This document shows positions 15,523 through 25,335 of a stretch of 64,000 bases of DNA, one piece after another. Below the pieces are notes generated by a model, which was not told where the DNA came from, made no database searches, and saw only the letters and a program-made list of their open reading frames with translations. The DNA lies in assembly GCF_003234085.1 (NCBI RefSeq), contig NZ_QKSD01000011.1, positions 62,001 to 126,000 of the forward strand, read 5' to 3'. Each line of letters opens with the position of its first letter. Positions within the stretch are counted from its first letter, which is position 1. A program made the position numbers and the translations under genes. Origin of the DNA: Curtobacterium sp. MCPF17_052. GTDB taxonomy: Bacteria; Actinomycetota; Actinomycetes; Actinomycetales; Microbacteriaceae.

Positions 15523-16572
15523 ATGCACGGTGAGTACAAGGTCCCCGGAGGCAAGCTCGTCGTCGTCGACCTGGAGGTCGTCGACGGCAGGATCGACCGG
15601 TTCCGGTTGGCGGGTGACTTCTTCCTCGAACCGGACGACGCGCTCCCGCTGATCGACCAGGCGGTGGACGGCCTGCGCGCCGACACCGACGCGGCCGGGA
15701 TCGCGGCCGCCGTGCGACACGCGCTGCCCGACGACGCCGTCCTGCTCGGCTTCACGCCCGAGTCCGTCGGGGTCGCCGTCCGCCGAGCCCTGTCGCGGGC
15801 ATCGTCGTGGCGGGACTACGAGTGGCAGGTCATCCACGAGGGCCCGATCAGCCCGAACGAGCACCTCGCGCTCGACCAGGTCCTCACCGAGGAGGTCGGG
15901 GCCGGCCGCCGCGGGCCGACGCTGCGCATCTGGGAGTGGGACCAGCCCGCGGTCGTCATCGGGTCGTTCCAGTCGCTGAAGAACGAGGTCGACCCGGCCG
16001 GCGCCGAGAAGTACGGCGTGCAGGTCGTGCGGCGGATCTCCGGCGGCGGCGCGATGTTCATGGACGCGGGCGCGATCATCTCGTACTCGCTGTACGTGCC
16101 GACCGACCTCGTGCAGGGCATGACGTTCGCCGACTCGTACGCGTACCTGGACGAGTGGGTGATCGAGGCGCTGAAGTCCCTCGGCATCGAGGCGTACTAC
16201 CAGCCCCTCAACGACATCACCTCGACCAAGGGCAAGATCGGCGGGGCCGCGCAGAAGCGCCTCGGCACCGGGTCGCTCCTGCACCACGCGACCATGAGCT
16301 ACGACATGGACGGCGAGAAGATGGTGGAGGTGCTGCGCATCGGCCGCGAGAAGATGAGCGACAAGGGGACGACGAGCGCCGCGAAACGTGTCGACCCGCT
16401 GCGGTCCCAAACCGGCCTGAGCCGCGCGGAGATCATCGACCGACTCATCGGCACCTTCACGAAGCTCTACGGGGCGACCGAGGGGCACGTCACCGACGCC
16501 GAGCGGCAGAAGGCGCAGGAGCTCGTGGCGACGAAGTTCTCGACGCGGGAGTGGCTCGAGCGGGTGCCCTGA
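15523..16572 (+). CDS. lipoate--protein ligase family protein
   Basis: A 349-residue member of the biotin/lipoate protein ligase (BPL_LplA_LipB) superfamily. The lipoyl-adenylate binding loop RRISGGGAMF is present near residue 170, with the lysine region TSTKGKIGGAAQKR behind it. A roughly 85-residue domain resembling the lipoate ligase accessory domain comes first, an order swapped from E. coli LplA (catalytic then accessory). Expected to attach lipoate to dehydrogenase E2 or GcvH subunits in the cytoplasm. No lipA/lipB neighbours. Confidence 0.88.
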   Translation: MHGEYKVPGGKLVVVDLEVVDGRIDRFRLAGDFFLEPDDALPLIDQAVDGLRADTDAAGIAAAVRHALPDDAVLLGFTPESVGVAVRRALSRASSWRDYEWQVIHEGPISPNEHLALDQVLTEEVGAGRRGPTLRIWEWDQPAVVIGSFQSLKNEVDPAGAEKYGVQVVRRISGGGAMFMDAGAIISYSLYVPTDLVQGMTFADSYAYLDEWVIEALKSLGIEAYYQPLNDITSTKGKIGGAAQKRLGTGSLLHHATMSYDMDGEKMVEVLRIGREKMSDKGTTSAAKRVDPLRSQTGLSRAEIIDRLIGTFTKLYGATEGHVTDAERQKAQELVATKFSTREWLERVP

Positions 16573-16655
16573 GCGCGAGACTCGGCGCGTACGGATCGCG
16601 AGGATCAGCCGCGCGGCGGATGTCCTCCGCCGATCGGCCACGTAACGTCGCTGCC

Positions 16656-16982
16656 GTGAACTGGTTGATCTTCCTGGGGGCGGTGGCCGCTGCGGTCGTC
16701 GTGGTGTGGATCGCCGACCGTCTGGGCTGGATCGACCTGTCGAACAAGTCCACACGCGGGGGCGGCTCCGGTGGCGTGGTGTCGATGATGGACGAGGTCT
16801 TCGCGCCCACCCGTCAGGAGACGCAGGCCGAGTACGAGCGGCAGGCGCGCCTCCCGCGCGAAGCGCCGACGCCCTCACGCGACGACCACGACCTGCTCAG
16901 CGGGACCGTGCTCATCCGGGTGCCCTCGAGTCGGGCCGGCAGCGGCACGCATCGGGCGGGGACGCACGACCGGTCGTACTGA
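16656..16982 (+). CDS. small single-pass membrane protein
   Basis: A 108-residue hypothetical protein. Residues 2-20 (NWLIFLGAVAAAVVVVWIA) form one membrane segment or uncleaved signal, followed by a hydrophilic Gly/Ser- then charge-rich tail. The GTG is the first start after the upstream gene that gives the membrane helix at the N-terminus. No family recognised; probably an inner-membrane protein with a cytoplasmic tail. Confidence 0.6.
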   Translation: MNWLIFLGAVAAAVVVVWIADRLGWIDLSNKSTRGGGSGGVVSMMDEVFAPTRQETQAEYERQARLPREAPTPSRDDHDLLSGTVLIRVPSSRAGSGTHRAGTHDRSY

Positions 16983-17007
16983 CACCGCGCGCGTCCGACC
17001 CGGCGGG

Positions 17008-17292
17008 TCAGCGCGTGGTGAGGTCCTGGTGGTCCGGGTGCCGTTCGAGCCACGCGGCGACGTAGCTGCAATCGGCGACGACGCGACGGTCGGAGTTCGC
17101 GCGGACGTCGTCCAGCGCGTTCTCGACGAGGATCGAGGCGTGGCCGCCGCCGCGGTGCTCCGGGTCGACCTCGGTGTGGACGAAGTGGATCACGTCCCCG
17201 TCGATCTCGTAGGCGGCGAGGCCGATGACGTCGCCGTCCTCGACGAGGGAGTACTGGTTCTGGTCGGTGTCGTTGCGGACTTCGAGACTCAT
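17008..17292 (-). CDS. GNAT family N-acetyltransferase (YjdJ-like)
   Basis: A 94-residue minimal GNAT protein. FVHTEVDPEHRGGGHASILVENALDD is the acetyl-CoA binding region (R/Q-x-x-G-x-G/A), and the C-terminal CSYVAAWLERHPDH is the signature ending of the short YjdJ-type family. Substrate unknown. The ATG is chosen by family length; a GGAGG directly abuts it, an unusually short spacing. Confidence 0.85.
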   Translation of the reverse strand: MSLEVRNDTDQNQYSLVEDGDVIGLAAYEIDGDVIHFVHTEVDPEHRGGGHASILVENALDDVRANSDRRVVADCSYVAAWLERHPDHQDLTTR

Positions 17293-17326
17293 CCTCCGGA
17301 CGCTACGCCGGGCACCTTCCACGGAA

Positions 17327-17384
17327 CGCAACGTGGGCGGCTGCACACCGCGGAGTACCGCTGCGTGCAACCGCCCACGTTGCG
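17327..17384. terminator. long intergenic hairpin
   Basis: Left arm CGCAACGTGGGCGGCTGCAC (17327-17346) and right arm 17365-17384 match over 19 of 20 bases when folded. It lies between two minus-strand genes, just past the end of the DHA2 exporter and before the GNAT start, so it may terminate the exporter transcript or be a mobile-type palindrome. Confidence 0.6.
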
Positions 17385-17396
17385 TGTTGCGAGGGG

Positions 17397-19742
17397 CTAC
17401 CCGGCCGTGTGGCGACCGTGCGGGTGCTCGTCGGCTTCGCCGGCGGCGTGCGCGCCGTGCTGCACCCGGAGCACACCGGTCGCGGCCGGAGGCTCGTCCA
17501 CCGGGGTCGACGACGAGTGCGCGCCGTGCGTGGACGCGTGGGGCAGGGGCGCCCGGGTGCCGTCCGCTCCGGTCGCCCGGGCCGAGCGCGGCTGCGCGGG
17601 CACGTCGGGCGACGTGGGCACGATCGACATCGACCCCGTGTCGGGCGAGACGAGCGAGCCGGAGCCGGCCGCTGCCTGCTGGGCGTCGACGGTCAGTCGG
17701 TCGTCATCCGCGCTCTTGCGTGCGGCGTCGGCCTGCTCCTGGAGCGCCGACGTCTTGCGGAGCGGTGGCACCTTGAAGAACCAGGTCAGGACGAAGGCGA
17801 GCAGGATGACCGCGAGGCCGACCCAGTAGACCGTGACCGCGGAGTCGCTGAACCCGACCAGGAACGGACGACTGAGCCGCTTGTCGGACCCGTTCAGGAA
17901 CGACGTGTCGTTGGTGGACGACGTGCTCGAGGAGGTGCCGCCCTTGCCGTCGCGCAGCTGGTCGACGAGCTTCGGCGCCACCGTGTCGACGATGTCCCGT
18001 CGCTGCGCGGCGTTCGAGTAGTCGACCTGCAGGGTGCCGTCGACGACCTCGGCGCCCGCCTTGGCCGCGGCGGTCTGCAGCGCCTTCTGCTCGGCGTCGC
18101 CCTTCGCGTCGGCGATCTGCTGGGCGATGACCGTGTCGGCTGCCGCGGCGGGGATCGTGCCGGCGTCGACCTGCTGCTGCACGGCGGCGGTGACCTGCTT
18201 CGTCACGGCCTGGTCGGCAGCCTGCTTCGCCTGCACGGCGCCCTGGTCGAGACCGTCCTGCACGTTCCGCTTGATCGGCGTGACGATCGGGTCCCAGATC
18301 TGGTCCATCACGCCCTTGTTCTGCTCGGCGTCGGCCACCGCCGGGTTCAACGCCGCGTTCAGGGCGCTCTTCAGGTCGGACTCGTTCTGCAGCGCCCCGG
18401 TGATGTTCGTCGGCATCAGGCTGAAGAGCACGGACAGGAGCACCGCGGTGCCCATGGTGCCGCCGATCTGGCGGAAGAAGGTCGCGGCGCTGGTGGCGAC
18501 ACCGATGTCCCGCGGCGACACGGAGTTCTGCGCGGCGAGCGTCAGTGTCTGCATGAGCTGGCCGAGCCCGAGGCCGATGAGGAACATGCCGGTCATCAGG
18601 AACCACAGGGGCCGGTCGGCGGTCAGGAACGTCAGGACGGTGTAGCCGACCGCGGTGAAGGCCGTGCCGGTGACCGGGAAGATCCGGTACCTGCCCGTGC
18701 GGGACACGATCTGACCCGAGGCGATCGACGAGATCATCAGGCCGAGGACCATCGGCAGCATCGCGAACCCGGACTCGGTCGGCGTGACGCCCTTGACGAT
18801 CTGCAGGTACAGCGGGATGGTCAGCATCGCGCCGAACATGCCGAAGCCGATGAGCACGGACAGCACGGCGGCCATCGAGAACACGTGCGAGCTGAACAGC
18901 TTCAGCGGCAGGATCGCGTCGTCGCCCATCGCCCGCTCGACGATGACGAACGCGATCAGGCCGAGCGCCCCGACGCCGTAGCAGGCGAGGGCCCCGGGGG
19001 AGCCCCAGCCCCACTCGCGGCCCTGCTCGGCGATGAGGAGCAGCGGGACCAGCGTCACGATGACGAGGGACGCGCCCCACCAGTCGATGCGCGGCTTGCG
19101 GCGCTCGCCGTACTTCGGCAGGTGCAGGAACGTCAGCACCATGAACAGCGCGATGACGCCGATCGGCACGTTGATCAGGAAGACCCAGCGCCATCCGGAG
19201 ATGAAGAGCAGTTCGTTCGCGCCGGCGAAGACACCGCCGACGAGCGGACCGATGACGGACGAGATGCCGAACACGGCCAGGAAGTAACCCTGGTACTTGG
19301 CGCGCTCACGCGGGGCGAGCATGTCACCCATGATCGCCAGCGGCAGGGACATCAGACCACCGGCACCGAGGCCCTGCAGCGCGCGGAACCCGGCGAGCAT
19401 CAGCATCGACGTCGAGAACGACGCGGCGAGCGAGCCGAGGATGAAGATCGCGATCGCGGTGATGAACAGCGGACGTCGGCCGAAGAGGTCGGAGAGCTTG
19501 CCGTAGATCGGCGTGGTGATCGTCGAGGCGATCAGGTAGCCGGTCGTGACCCAGGCCTGCTGGTCGAGACCGTGCAGGTCGTCACCGATGGTGCGGATCG
19601 CGGTGCCGACGATCGTCTGGTCGAGGGCGCCCAGGAACATGCCGGCCATCAGGCCGTAGATCACGAGCAGGATCTGGCGGTGGTTCATCACGGCGTTCGA
19701 GGACGTCGTGGGGGCCGCGGGTGCGGTCGCGGTCTGTGTCAT
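17397..19742 (-). CDS. DHA2 family (EmrB/QacA-type) MFS drug exporter, copy 1
   Basis: A 781-residue 14-helix antiporter. DQTIVGTAIRTIGDDL in helix 1 and LSDLFGRRP in loop 2-3 are family motifs, followed by LGALQGLGAGG. Between the last two helices is an outer segment of about 170 residues rich in Ala and Gln, ending in a Ser/Thr-rich linker, and the C-terminus is a long polar tail with a His-rich end. The paralogue at 59.4-61.5 kb shares this layout. ATG start with GGGAG upstream. A TTGC-N7-GCAA element lies just upstream. Confidence 0.93.
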   Translation of the reverse strand: MTQTATAPAAPTTSSNAVMNHRQILLVIYGLMAGMFLGALDQTIVGTAIRTIGDDLHGLDQQAWVTTGYLIASTITTPIYGKLSDLFGRRPLFITAIAIFILGSLAASFSTSMLMLAGFRALQGLGAGGLMSLPLAIMGDMLAPRERAKYQGYFLAVFGISSVIGPLVGGVFAGANELLFISGWRWVFLINVPIGVIALFMVLTFLHLPKYGERRKPRIDWWGASLVIVTLVPLLLIAEQGREWGWGSPGALACYGVGALGLIAFVIVERAMGDDAILPLKLFSSHVFSMAAVLSVLIGFGMFGAMLTIPLYLQIVKGVTPTESGFAMLPMVLGLMISSIASGQIVSRTGRYRIFPVTGTAFTAVGYTVLTFLTADRPLWFLMTGMFLIGLGLGQLMQTLTLAAQNSVSPRDIGVATSAATFFRQIGGTMGTAVLLSVLFSLMPTNITGALQNESDLKSALNAALNPAVADAEQNKGVMDQIWDPIVTPIKRNVQDGLDQGAVQAKQAADQAVTKQVTAAVQQQVDAGTIPAAAADTVIAQQIADAKGDAEQKALQTAAAKAGAEVVDGTLQVDYSNAAQRRDIVDTVAPKLVDQLRDGKGGTSSSTSSTNDTSFLNGSDKRLSRPFLVGFSDSAVTVYWVGLAVILLAFVLTWFFKVPPLRKTSALQEQADAARKSADDDRLTVDAQQAAAGSGSLVSPDTGSMSIVPTSPDVPAQPRSARATGADGTRAPLPHASTHGAHSSSTPVDEPPAATGVLRVQHGAHAAGEADEHPHGRHTAG

Positions 19743-19762
19743 GTGCGGGACTCCCGAGGATT

Positions 19763-19784
19763 TTGCGCTGCCTGCAAAGTTACA
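19763..19784 (-). promoter_or_regulatory. operator-like element upstream of DHA2 exporter 1
   Basis: TTGC (19763-19766), 7 bp, GCAA (19774-19777), 2 bp, TTACAA (plus-strand reading). The same order TTGC-N7-GCAA-NN-TTACA occurs upstream of the other DHA2 exporter at 61625-61646. On the minus strand TTACAA reads TTGTAA, a possible -10 region just before the palindrome. Confidence 0.6.
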
Positions 19785-19893
19785 ACTCGGGCAACGGCGG
19801 CGCGCACCGGGAGCGCGTTCCTGTGGAGATCGGCAGCCCTCCACAGCGTGATGTGGGGCAGACCTCCGGCGTGCTCCGCCGGGACCCCCCTCG

Positions 19894-20787
19894 TCAGGCG
19901 ACGGCCTGCTCGAGGGCCTCCTGGAACCGCTCGTCGACCTCGATGCGGAGTTCGCCGGTCTCGTGGTCGAACGTCGACACGGGGGACACGTGGTCGTGGC
20001 GCGAGAACAGCAGGTGCGGGCTGAGCAGGCCACCCGGCAGCCCGGCGTCCTCGTCCCCGAGGATCTGCACCAGCAGCCCGGCGAGCGTCTGGATCGCCTG
20101 CAGGCTGTCGGCGTCGCGGAGCGGGACCGCGAGCAGCAGGTGGCGGTGCGGCACCGCGAACACCGTGCCGAACGGGGCGGCACCGAACAGTGCCGGCAGG
20201 TTGACGGCCTTCGACGCGATGAAGAGGGACTCGCCCTCGACGATGTGGACCCCGGGGGCGATCTCGGCGTTCGCGTCGACCGCTTCGGCGTCGGTGTTGA
20301 ACCGGGCCATCGCCCACAGCTCGTCCGCGCCGAGGGCGAGTTTCGGCAGCGTCTGCGTCGCCAGGGTGCTCACCATCGTCGGGTAGTCCACGCACAGCCC
20401 GAGGACGAGACCCGGTGCGAACGGACGCGCGTACGTCAGGTCGGTGGGGTCGGCGCCGTCCTCGGCGAGCAGGCGCAGACGCACCCGGTCGCGCAGTTCG
20501 TCGGCACTGAGCTCTTCCGGCGTGGGCTCTCGGTGGGCCTGCAGCATCCGGTCGAAGTGCGCACGGACGATGTCCGTCCGACGCTCCTCGGTCTCTCCGC
20601 GGACCTGCGCGGCGAGGTTGGCGAGCAGGTAGACCTGCCCGTCCGCACCGAGCAGACGCACGTGCATCGGATCGCCGGGAGGCCCGTCCACCGTCGTCTC
20701 GACGCCTCGCTCCGCCAGGGTGCGCTGCGCGAGCACGACGAGTGGCAACGGCTCTGCCACCGGCTTCTTCCGTCCGAACAACGCCAT
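19894..20787 (-). CDS. DUF1444-like (YtpQ-type) protein
   Basis: A 297-residue cytoplasmic protein of unknown function. Its layout recalls the DUF1444/YtpQ family: a short N-terminal domain, then YARPFAPGLVLGLCVDYP, MARFNTDAEAV, the ESLFIASKAVNLPALF stretch and AVPHRHLLLAVPL before a final helix and strand pair. The similarity is by eye and not certain. It begins MALFGRKKPV at an ATG; gene neighbours (exporter, pgm) give no hint. Confidence 0.65.
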   Translation of the reverse strand: MALFGRKKPVAEPLPLVVLAQRTLAERGVETTVDGPPGDPMHVRLLGADGQVYLLANLAAQVRGETEERRTDIVRAHFDRMLQAHREPTPEELSADELRDRVRLRLLAEDGADPTDLTYARPFAPGLVLGLCVDYPTMVSTLATQTLPKLALGADELWAMARFNTDAEAVDANAEIAPGVHIVEGESLFIASKAVNLPALFGAAPFGTVFAVPHRHLLLAVPLRDADSLQAIQTLAGLLVQILGDEDAGLPGGLLSPHLLFSRHDHVSPVSTFDHETGELRIEVDERFQEALEQAVA

Positions 20788-20820
20788 GCGGCTCAGCCTT
20801 GCACGGAAATGCCGCCGCTG

Positions 20821-22440
<1,620 letters not shown>

Positions 22441-22532
22441 GACCCCATCCTGGCATCGCCGCGATGGACGCGCCCACGGTTGTGGAGAACCGTGCGGGGT
22501 CCCGGTGGCCACGAGCGCGGGCGGCGGCCGGG

Positions 22533-22781
22533 TCAGGCCGTGCGGAACGACCCGGTCGCGGTACGGACCGACCCGGTGACGGTCCGGGTGCTCGACGTCG
22601 CCGTGCCCGGGCGACGGAACTGGGTGTCCACGAACCGACCGACGCGTCCGGCTGGAACGCCCGTGTACGTACCGGTCTCGGTGTCGACGCGCGGCGCACG
22701 CCCGGTCGAGGTGTAGGTGCCGAGCTCGTCGCGCTGACGGAGTCCGCTGACGAAGGTCCCGCCGAGTGGGAAGGTGCTCAT
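22533..22781 (-). CDS. small hypothetical protein with TYT repeats
   Basis: An 82-residue basic, Thr/Gly/Arg-rich protein. It holds an internal repeat (GTYTSTGRAPRVDTET then GTYTGVPAGRVGRFVDTQ) and ends in RTVTGSVRTATGSFRTA. No membrane segment or known domain. The ATG has GAGGAGAG 4 bp upstream, a strong ribosome site, which supports it as a real gene. Separate from pgm by 92 bp. Confidence 0.6.
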   Translation of the reverse strand: MSTFPLGGTFVSGLRQRDELGTYTSTGRAPRVDTETGTYTGVPAGRVGRFVDTQFRRPGTATSSTRTVTGSVRTATGSFRTA

Positions 22782-22904
22782 GGTGCTCTCCTCGCTGTCG
22801 TGCCGAGGCGCCGCGACCGTCGAGCCGACGGGTCCGCGACACCATCGACTGCTGGAGAACACTGTACGTCCTTCTCTTGCACCATGCAAAACAACGACGT
22901 GGTG

Positions 22905-23573
22905 TCAGGCGATGAGCTCACAGAAGTGTCGACCGCCGTCGGTCCAGCTCTGCCGGACGGTCAGCCCGGCCGTCGCGGCGTGGACCTGCAGCGCGGTGCG
23001 TCCGACCTCGGCCCACGGGAAGGCGGAGCTCGCGTGGCCGTCCGTGTCCGTCACGGTGGCGACGTAGGCGCGATCGACGTCGACGTCGCGGTTCGTCTCG
23101 ACGACGACCCGGCCACCGACCCGGACGATCTCGGCCGCACGGGTGAGCAGGGCGACGGGGTCGCCGCCGATGCCGATGTTGCCGTCGATGACGAGCGCGG
23201 TGTCCCAGCGCCCCTCATCGGGCACCGGCTCGAACACCGAACCCTGGACGGCCCGGCCGCCGGACCGGGTGGCGATGGCGACGGCCTCGGCCGAGACGTC
23301 GACGCCGAGTGCCGGCACACCCATCCGCAGTGCGGCGACCAGCATCCGACCCGGACCGCAGCCGAGGTCGATGACCGGGCCGTCGGCTCCCTCGAGCAGG
23401 GACCGGTCGACACGGTCCGCCGCGGCGCTCCAGCGTCCGACGTCCATCGTGACGACCTCGCCCGGACGGTCGGGGTCGGTCAGGCGGAGTCGTCCGTCGG
23501 AGCGCAGGGCCCGTGTGTAGGGCTCGTCACCGCCAGCCCCGAAGGCCTGCAGGGTGCTGGTCGTGTCGGTCAT
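22905..23573 (-). CDS. class I SAM-dependent methyltransferase
   Basis: A 222-residue methyltransferase. Motif I VIDLGCGPGRM and the acidic end of strand 2 (ALGVDVS) define the SAM pocket; TALVIDGNIGIGGDP and GGRVVVETN are the later strands. It is the last gene of a three-gene operon with the DUF2064 transferase and the GT2 glycosyltransferase, its ATG overlapping the previous stop by 4 bp, which suggests a shared glycolipid or polymer pathway. Substrate unknown. Confidence 0.88.
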   Translation of the reverse strand: MTDTTSTLQAFGAGGDEPYTRALRSDGRLRLTDPDRPGEVVTMDVGRWSAAADRVDRSLLEGADGPVIDLGCGPGRMLVAALRMGVPALGVDVSAEAVAIATRSGGRAVQGSVFEPVPDEGRWDTALVIDGNIGIGGDPVALLTRAAEIVRVGGRVVVETNRDVDVDRAYVATVTDTDGHASSAFPWAEVGRTALQVHAATAGLTVRQSWTDGGRHFCELIA

Positions 23574-24208
23574 CGGACATCTCCGGAGGTCGTCGTGGAC
23601 TCGTCGGCCAGGGCCGCCGCGAACCGCGTGGTGGGAGCGAGTGCCGCGACGCGCTCGGCGTCGGGCAGCGTGTCGACGTCGAGCAACTCGGCCAGGAGGC
23701 CCGTGTCGAGCCCGGCGGACCGCAGCCGCTCGAGCTGCACGGACCCGGTGTCGTCCTGCGACATCGGCACGCCGCGGATCAGGTCACCGGTGGGTTCGCG
23801 CATGAACAGCGACCAGAAGCCACCGTCCTCCGCCGGACCGAACCACGCGTCGCGCTCGGCGCCGTCGAACACCGGGGCGAGGGCGTCGACCGACACCTGC
23901 GGTGTGTCCATGCCGACCAGGAGCAGCGGCTCCTGCACGGTGTCGAACAGGAAGCCCAGGCGCTCGTCGAGTCCGCCGCCGGGCTGGTGCAGGACGTCGA
24001 AGCCGTCCGCGCCCTCGGGCAGGACGTCACCGTCGTAGAAGAGGACCCGACGGGCTGCCGGCAGGGCCGACACCGTGGCGAGCGTGTCGGCGAGGCTGGC
24101 GGCGGCGACCCTGGCCGCACCCTCCGGCGTCAGGGCAGGGGTCAGGCGCGTCTTCACCTTGCCGGGCAGGCACTCCTTGGCGACGACGGCCACGGTGATG
24201 CCGGTCAC
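23570..24208 (-). CDS. DUF2064 / TIGR04282 family putative glycosyltransferase
   Basis: A 212-residue member of the arsenosugar-type DUF2064 family, related to nucleotidyl- and glycosyltransferases with a GT-A fold. VAVVAKECLPGKVKTRLTP is the family's nucleotide-binding opening, with VGMDTPQVS (DxD-like) and FGPAEDGGFW further on. GTG start overlapping the upstream stop (GTGA). The operon partners are a GT2 enzyme and a methyltransferase. Confidence 0.85.
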   Translation of the reverse strand: MTGITVAVVAKECLPGKVKTRLTPALTPEGAARVAAASLADTLATVSALPAARRVLFYDGDVLPEGADGFDVLHQPGGGLDERLGFLFDTVQEPLLLVGMDTPQVSVDALAPVFDGAERDAWFGPAEDGGFWSLFMREPTGDLIRGVPMSQDDTGSVQLERLRSAGLDTGLLAELLDVDTLPDAERVAALAPTTRFAAALADESTTTSGDVR

Positions 24209-24999
24209 GAGCGGACCTCCGCTGCCGACTGCTCGGCCGCCGACTGGTCGGCCGCGGGCGATGCGGCCGCGGGGGATGCGGAGGCGGCGCGCTGGCGGAC
24301 CGACACGGGTGCGGCGGACCGGGTGCGGGCCTCCCGACGGTACGCACGGAGCAGGCGCGACATGTCCTTGACGGCGTTGACCGTGCCGCGGAGGGTCCCG
24401 GTGACCTTGCTGTCGCCGATGCGCTGCGCGTACCCGATGTCCGACTCGTCCACACGCCAGCCGGCGGCGTGCGCGGCGAGGACCATCTCGAGCGGGTAAC
24501 CGCTGCGACGGTCCCGGAGGTCGAGGGCGACCAGGTCCTCGCGGCGCATCACGCGCATCGGTCCGAGGTCGGTCAGGCGGTAGCCGGTCGCGCGCCGCAT
24601 CAGGACGGCGAGGACACGGTTCGCGAAGCGTGCGTGCGGTGCCCAGGCCCCGCGGGTGGTGGGGACGCGGCGGCCGAGGGCCAGGTCGACCCGGCCGTCC
24701 GCGACGCGCTGCACGAGGGTGGGGAGTTCGGCAGGGTCCATCGACGCGTCGGCGTCGCAGAAGGCCACGTAGTCGGCGGTCGCGGCGGCGACGCCGGCGG
24801 CGCAGGCCGACCCGAAGCCGCGGACCGGCTCGGTGACGACGAGGGCGCCGTGGGCGCGGGCGACGTCGGCCGAGCCGTCGGTCGAACCGTTGTCGACGAC
24901 CACGGCCCGGTACCCCTCGGGGAGGCGGCCGATGACGGACGGCAGTGCGTCCGCCTCGTCGAGGCAGGGGAGGATCACGTCGACGCTCATGGAGACCAT
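24205..24999 (-). CDS. glycosyltransferase family 2
   Basis: A 264-residue GT-A enzyme of the dolichyl-phosphate mannose synthase-like group. VDVILPCLDEADALP is the nucleotide-sugar site and CDADASMDP the metal DxD motif. No membrane helix at the C-terminus, which ends in an Ala/Ser-rich tail. I chose the ATG at 24999 because GAGGA lies about 11 bp upstream; an ATG at 25098 would start inside a palindrome without a ribosome site. First gene of the GT2-DUF2064-methyltransferase operon. Confidence 0.87.
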   Translation of the reverse strand: MVSMSVDVILPCLDEADALPSVIGRLPEGYRAVVVDNGSTDGSADVARAHGALVVTEPVRGFGSACAAGVAAATADYVAFCDADASMDPAELPTLVQRVADGRVDLALGRRVPTTRGAWAPHARFANRVLAVLMRRATGYRLTDLGPMRVMRREDLVALDLRDRRSGYPLEMVLAAHAAGWRVDESDIGYAQRIGDSKVTGTLRGTVNAVKDMSRLLRAYRREARTRSAAPVSVRQRAASASPAAASPAADQSAAEQSAAEVRS

Positions 25000-25086
25000 T
25001 CGGTGCGGGTCCTCGGAGCGATGGGTCGGAGTCGTCACCGCCTCAGCCGGGCGCGTCGGTTCGGGTCCGACGGCGTCCGCTGCGGG

Positions 25087-25114
25087 GTGTTGTGTCATGC
25101 ACCCAACACAACAC
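25087..25114. promoter_or_regulatory. inverted repeat, possible operator of the GT2 operon
   Basis: Perfect arms GTGTTGTGT (25087-25095) and ACACAACAC (25106-25114) separated by 10 bp, about 90 bp before the chosen GT2 start. Size and symmetry fit a dimeric regulator site. Confidence 0.45.
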
Positions 25115-25191
25115 GACGTCGCTGGTCGGGGTACGCGGTCGCGCGCCCCGATGGCCGATCTCCGCACCGCGCAAGCGGTCGCGGCTCCGAG

Positions 25192-25237
25192 CCGGACGGG
25201 AGGCCCGCCCCGGCTGGGGAACGGGCCTCCCGTCCGG
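25192..25237 (-). terminator. terminator hairpin (GACGGGAGGC family)
   Basis: Perfect 16-bp arms CCGGACGGGAGGCCCG (25192-25207) and complement (25222-25237), 14-nt loop. It follows the epimerase stop on the minus strand. Confidence 0.8.
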
Positions 25238-25335
25238 TGCGTGGTCGGGCCGGGTTCGGTGGCTGGGGCGGGACCGGTGGTCGGGCCGGGACCGGTGGTC
25301 GGGATCGATCCGTGGCCGGTTCGCGCGCGCTTGCG

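Larger units (their letters stand above)
25000..25335 (-). other. 336-bp intergenic region
   Basis: Holds a 9-bp inverted repeat (25087-25114) in the leader of the GT2 operon, a strong hairpin terminator for the epimerase operon (25192-25237) and, nearer the epimerase stop, two direct copies of GGGACCGGTGGTCGGG (about 25271-25305). No gene seen. Confidence 0.6.

Noticed and set aside
17409..20024. 871-codon plus-strand frame opposite DHA2 exporter 1
   Set aside because: Very rich in Arg, Asp, Gly and His with no hydrophobic or domain pattern; an antisense shadow.
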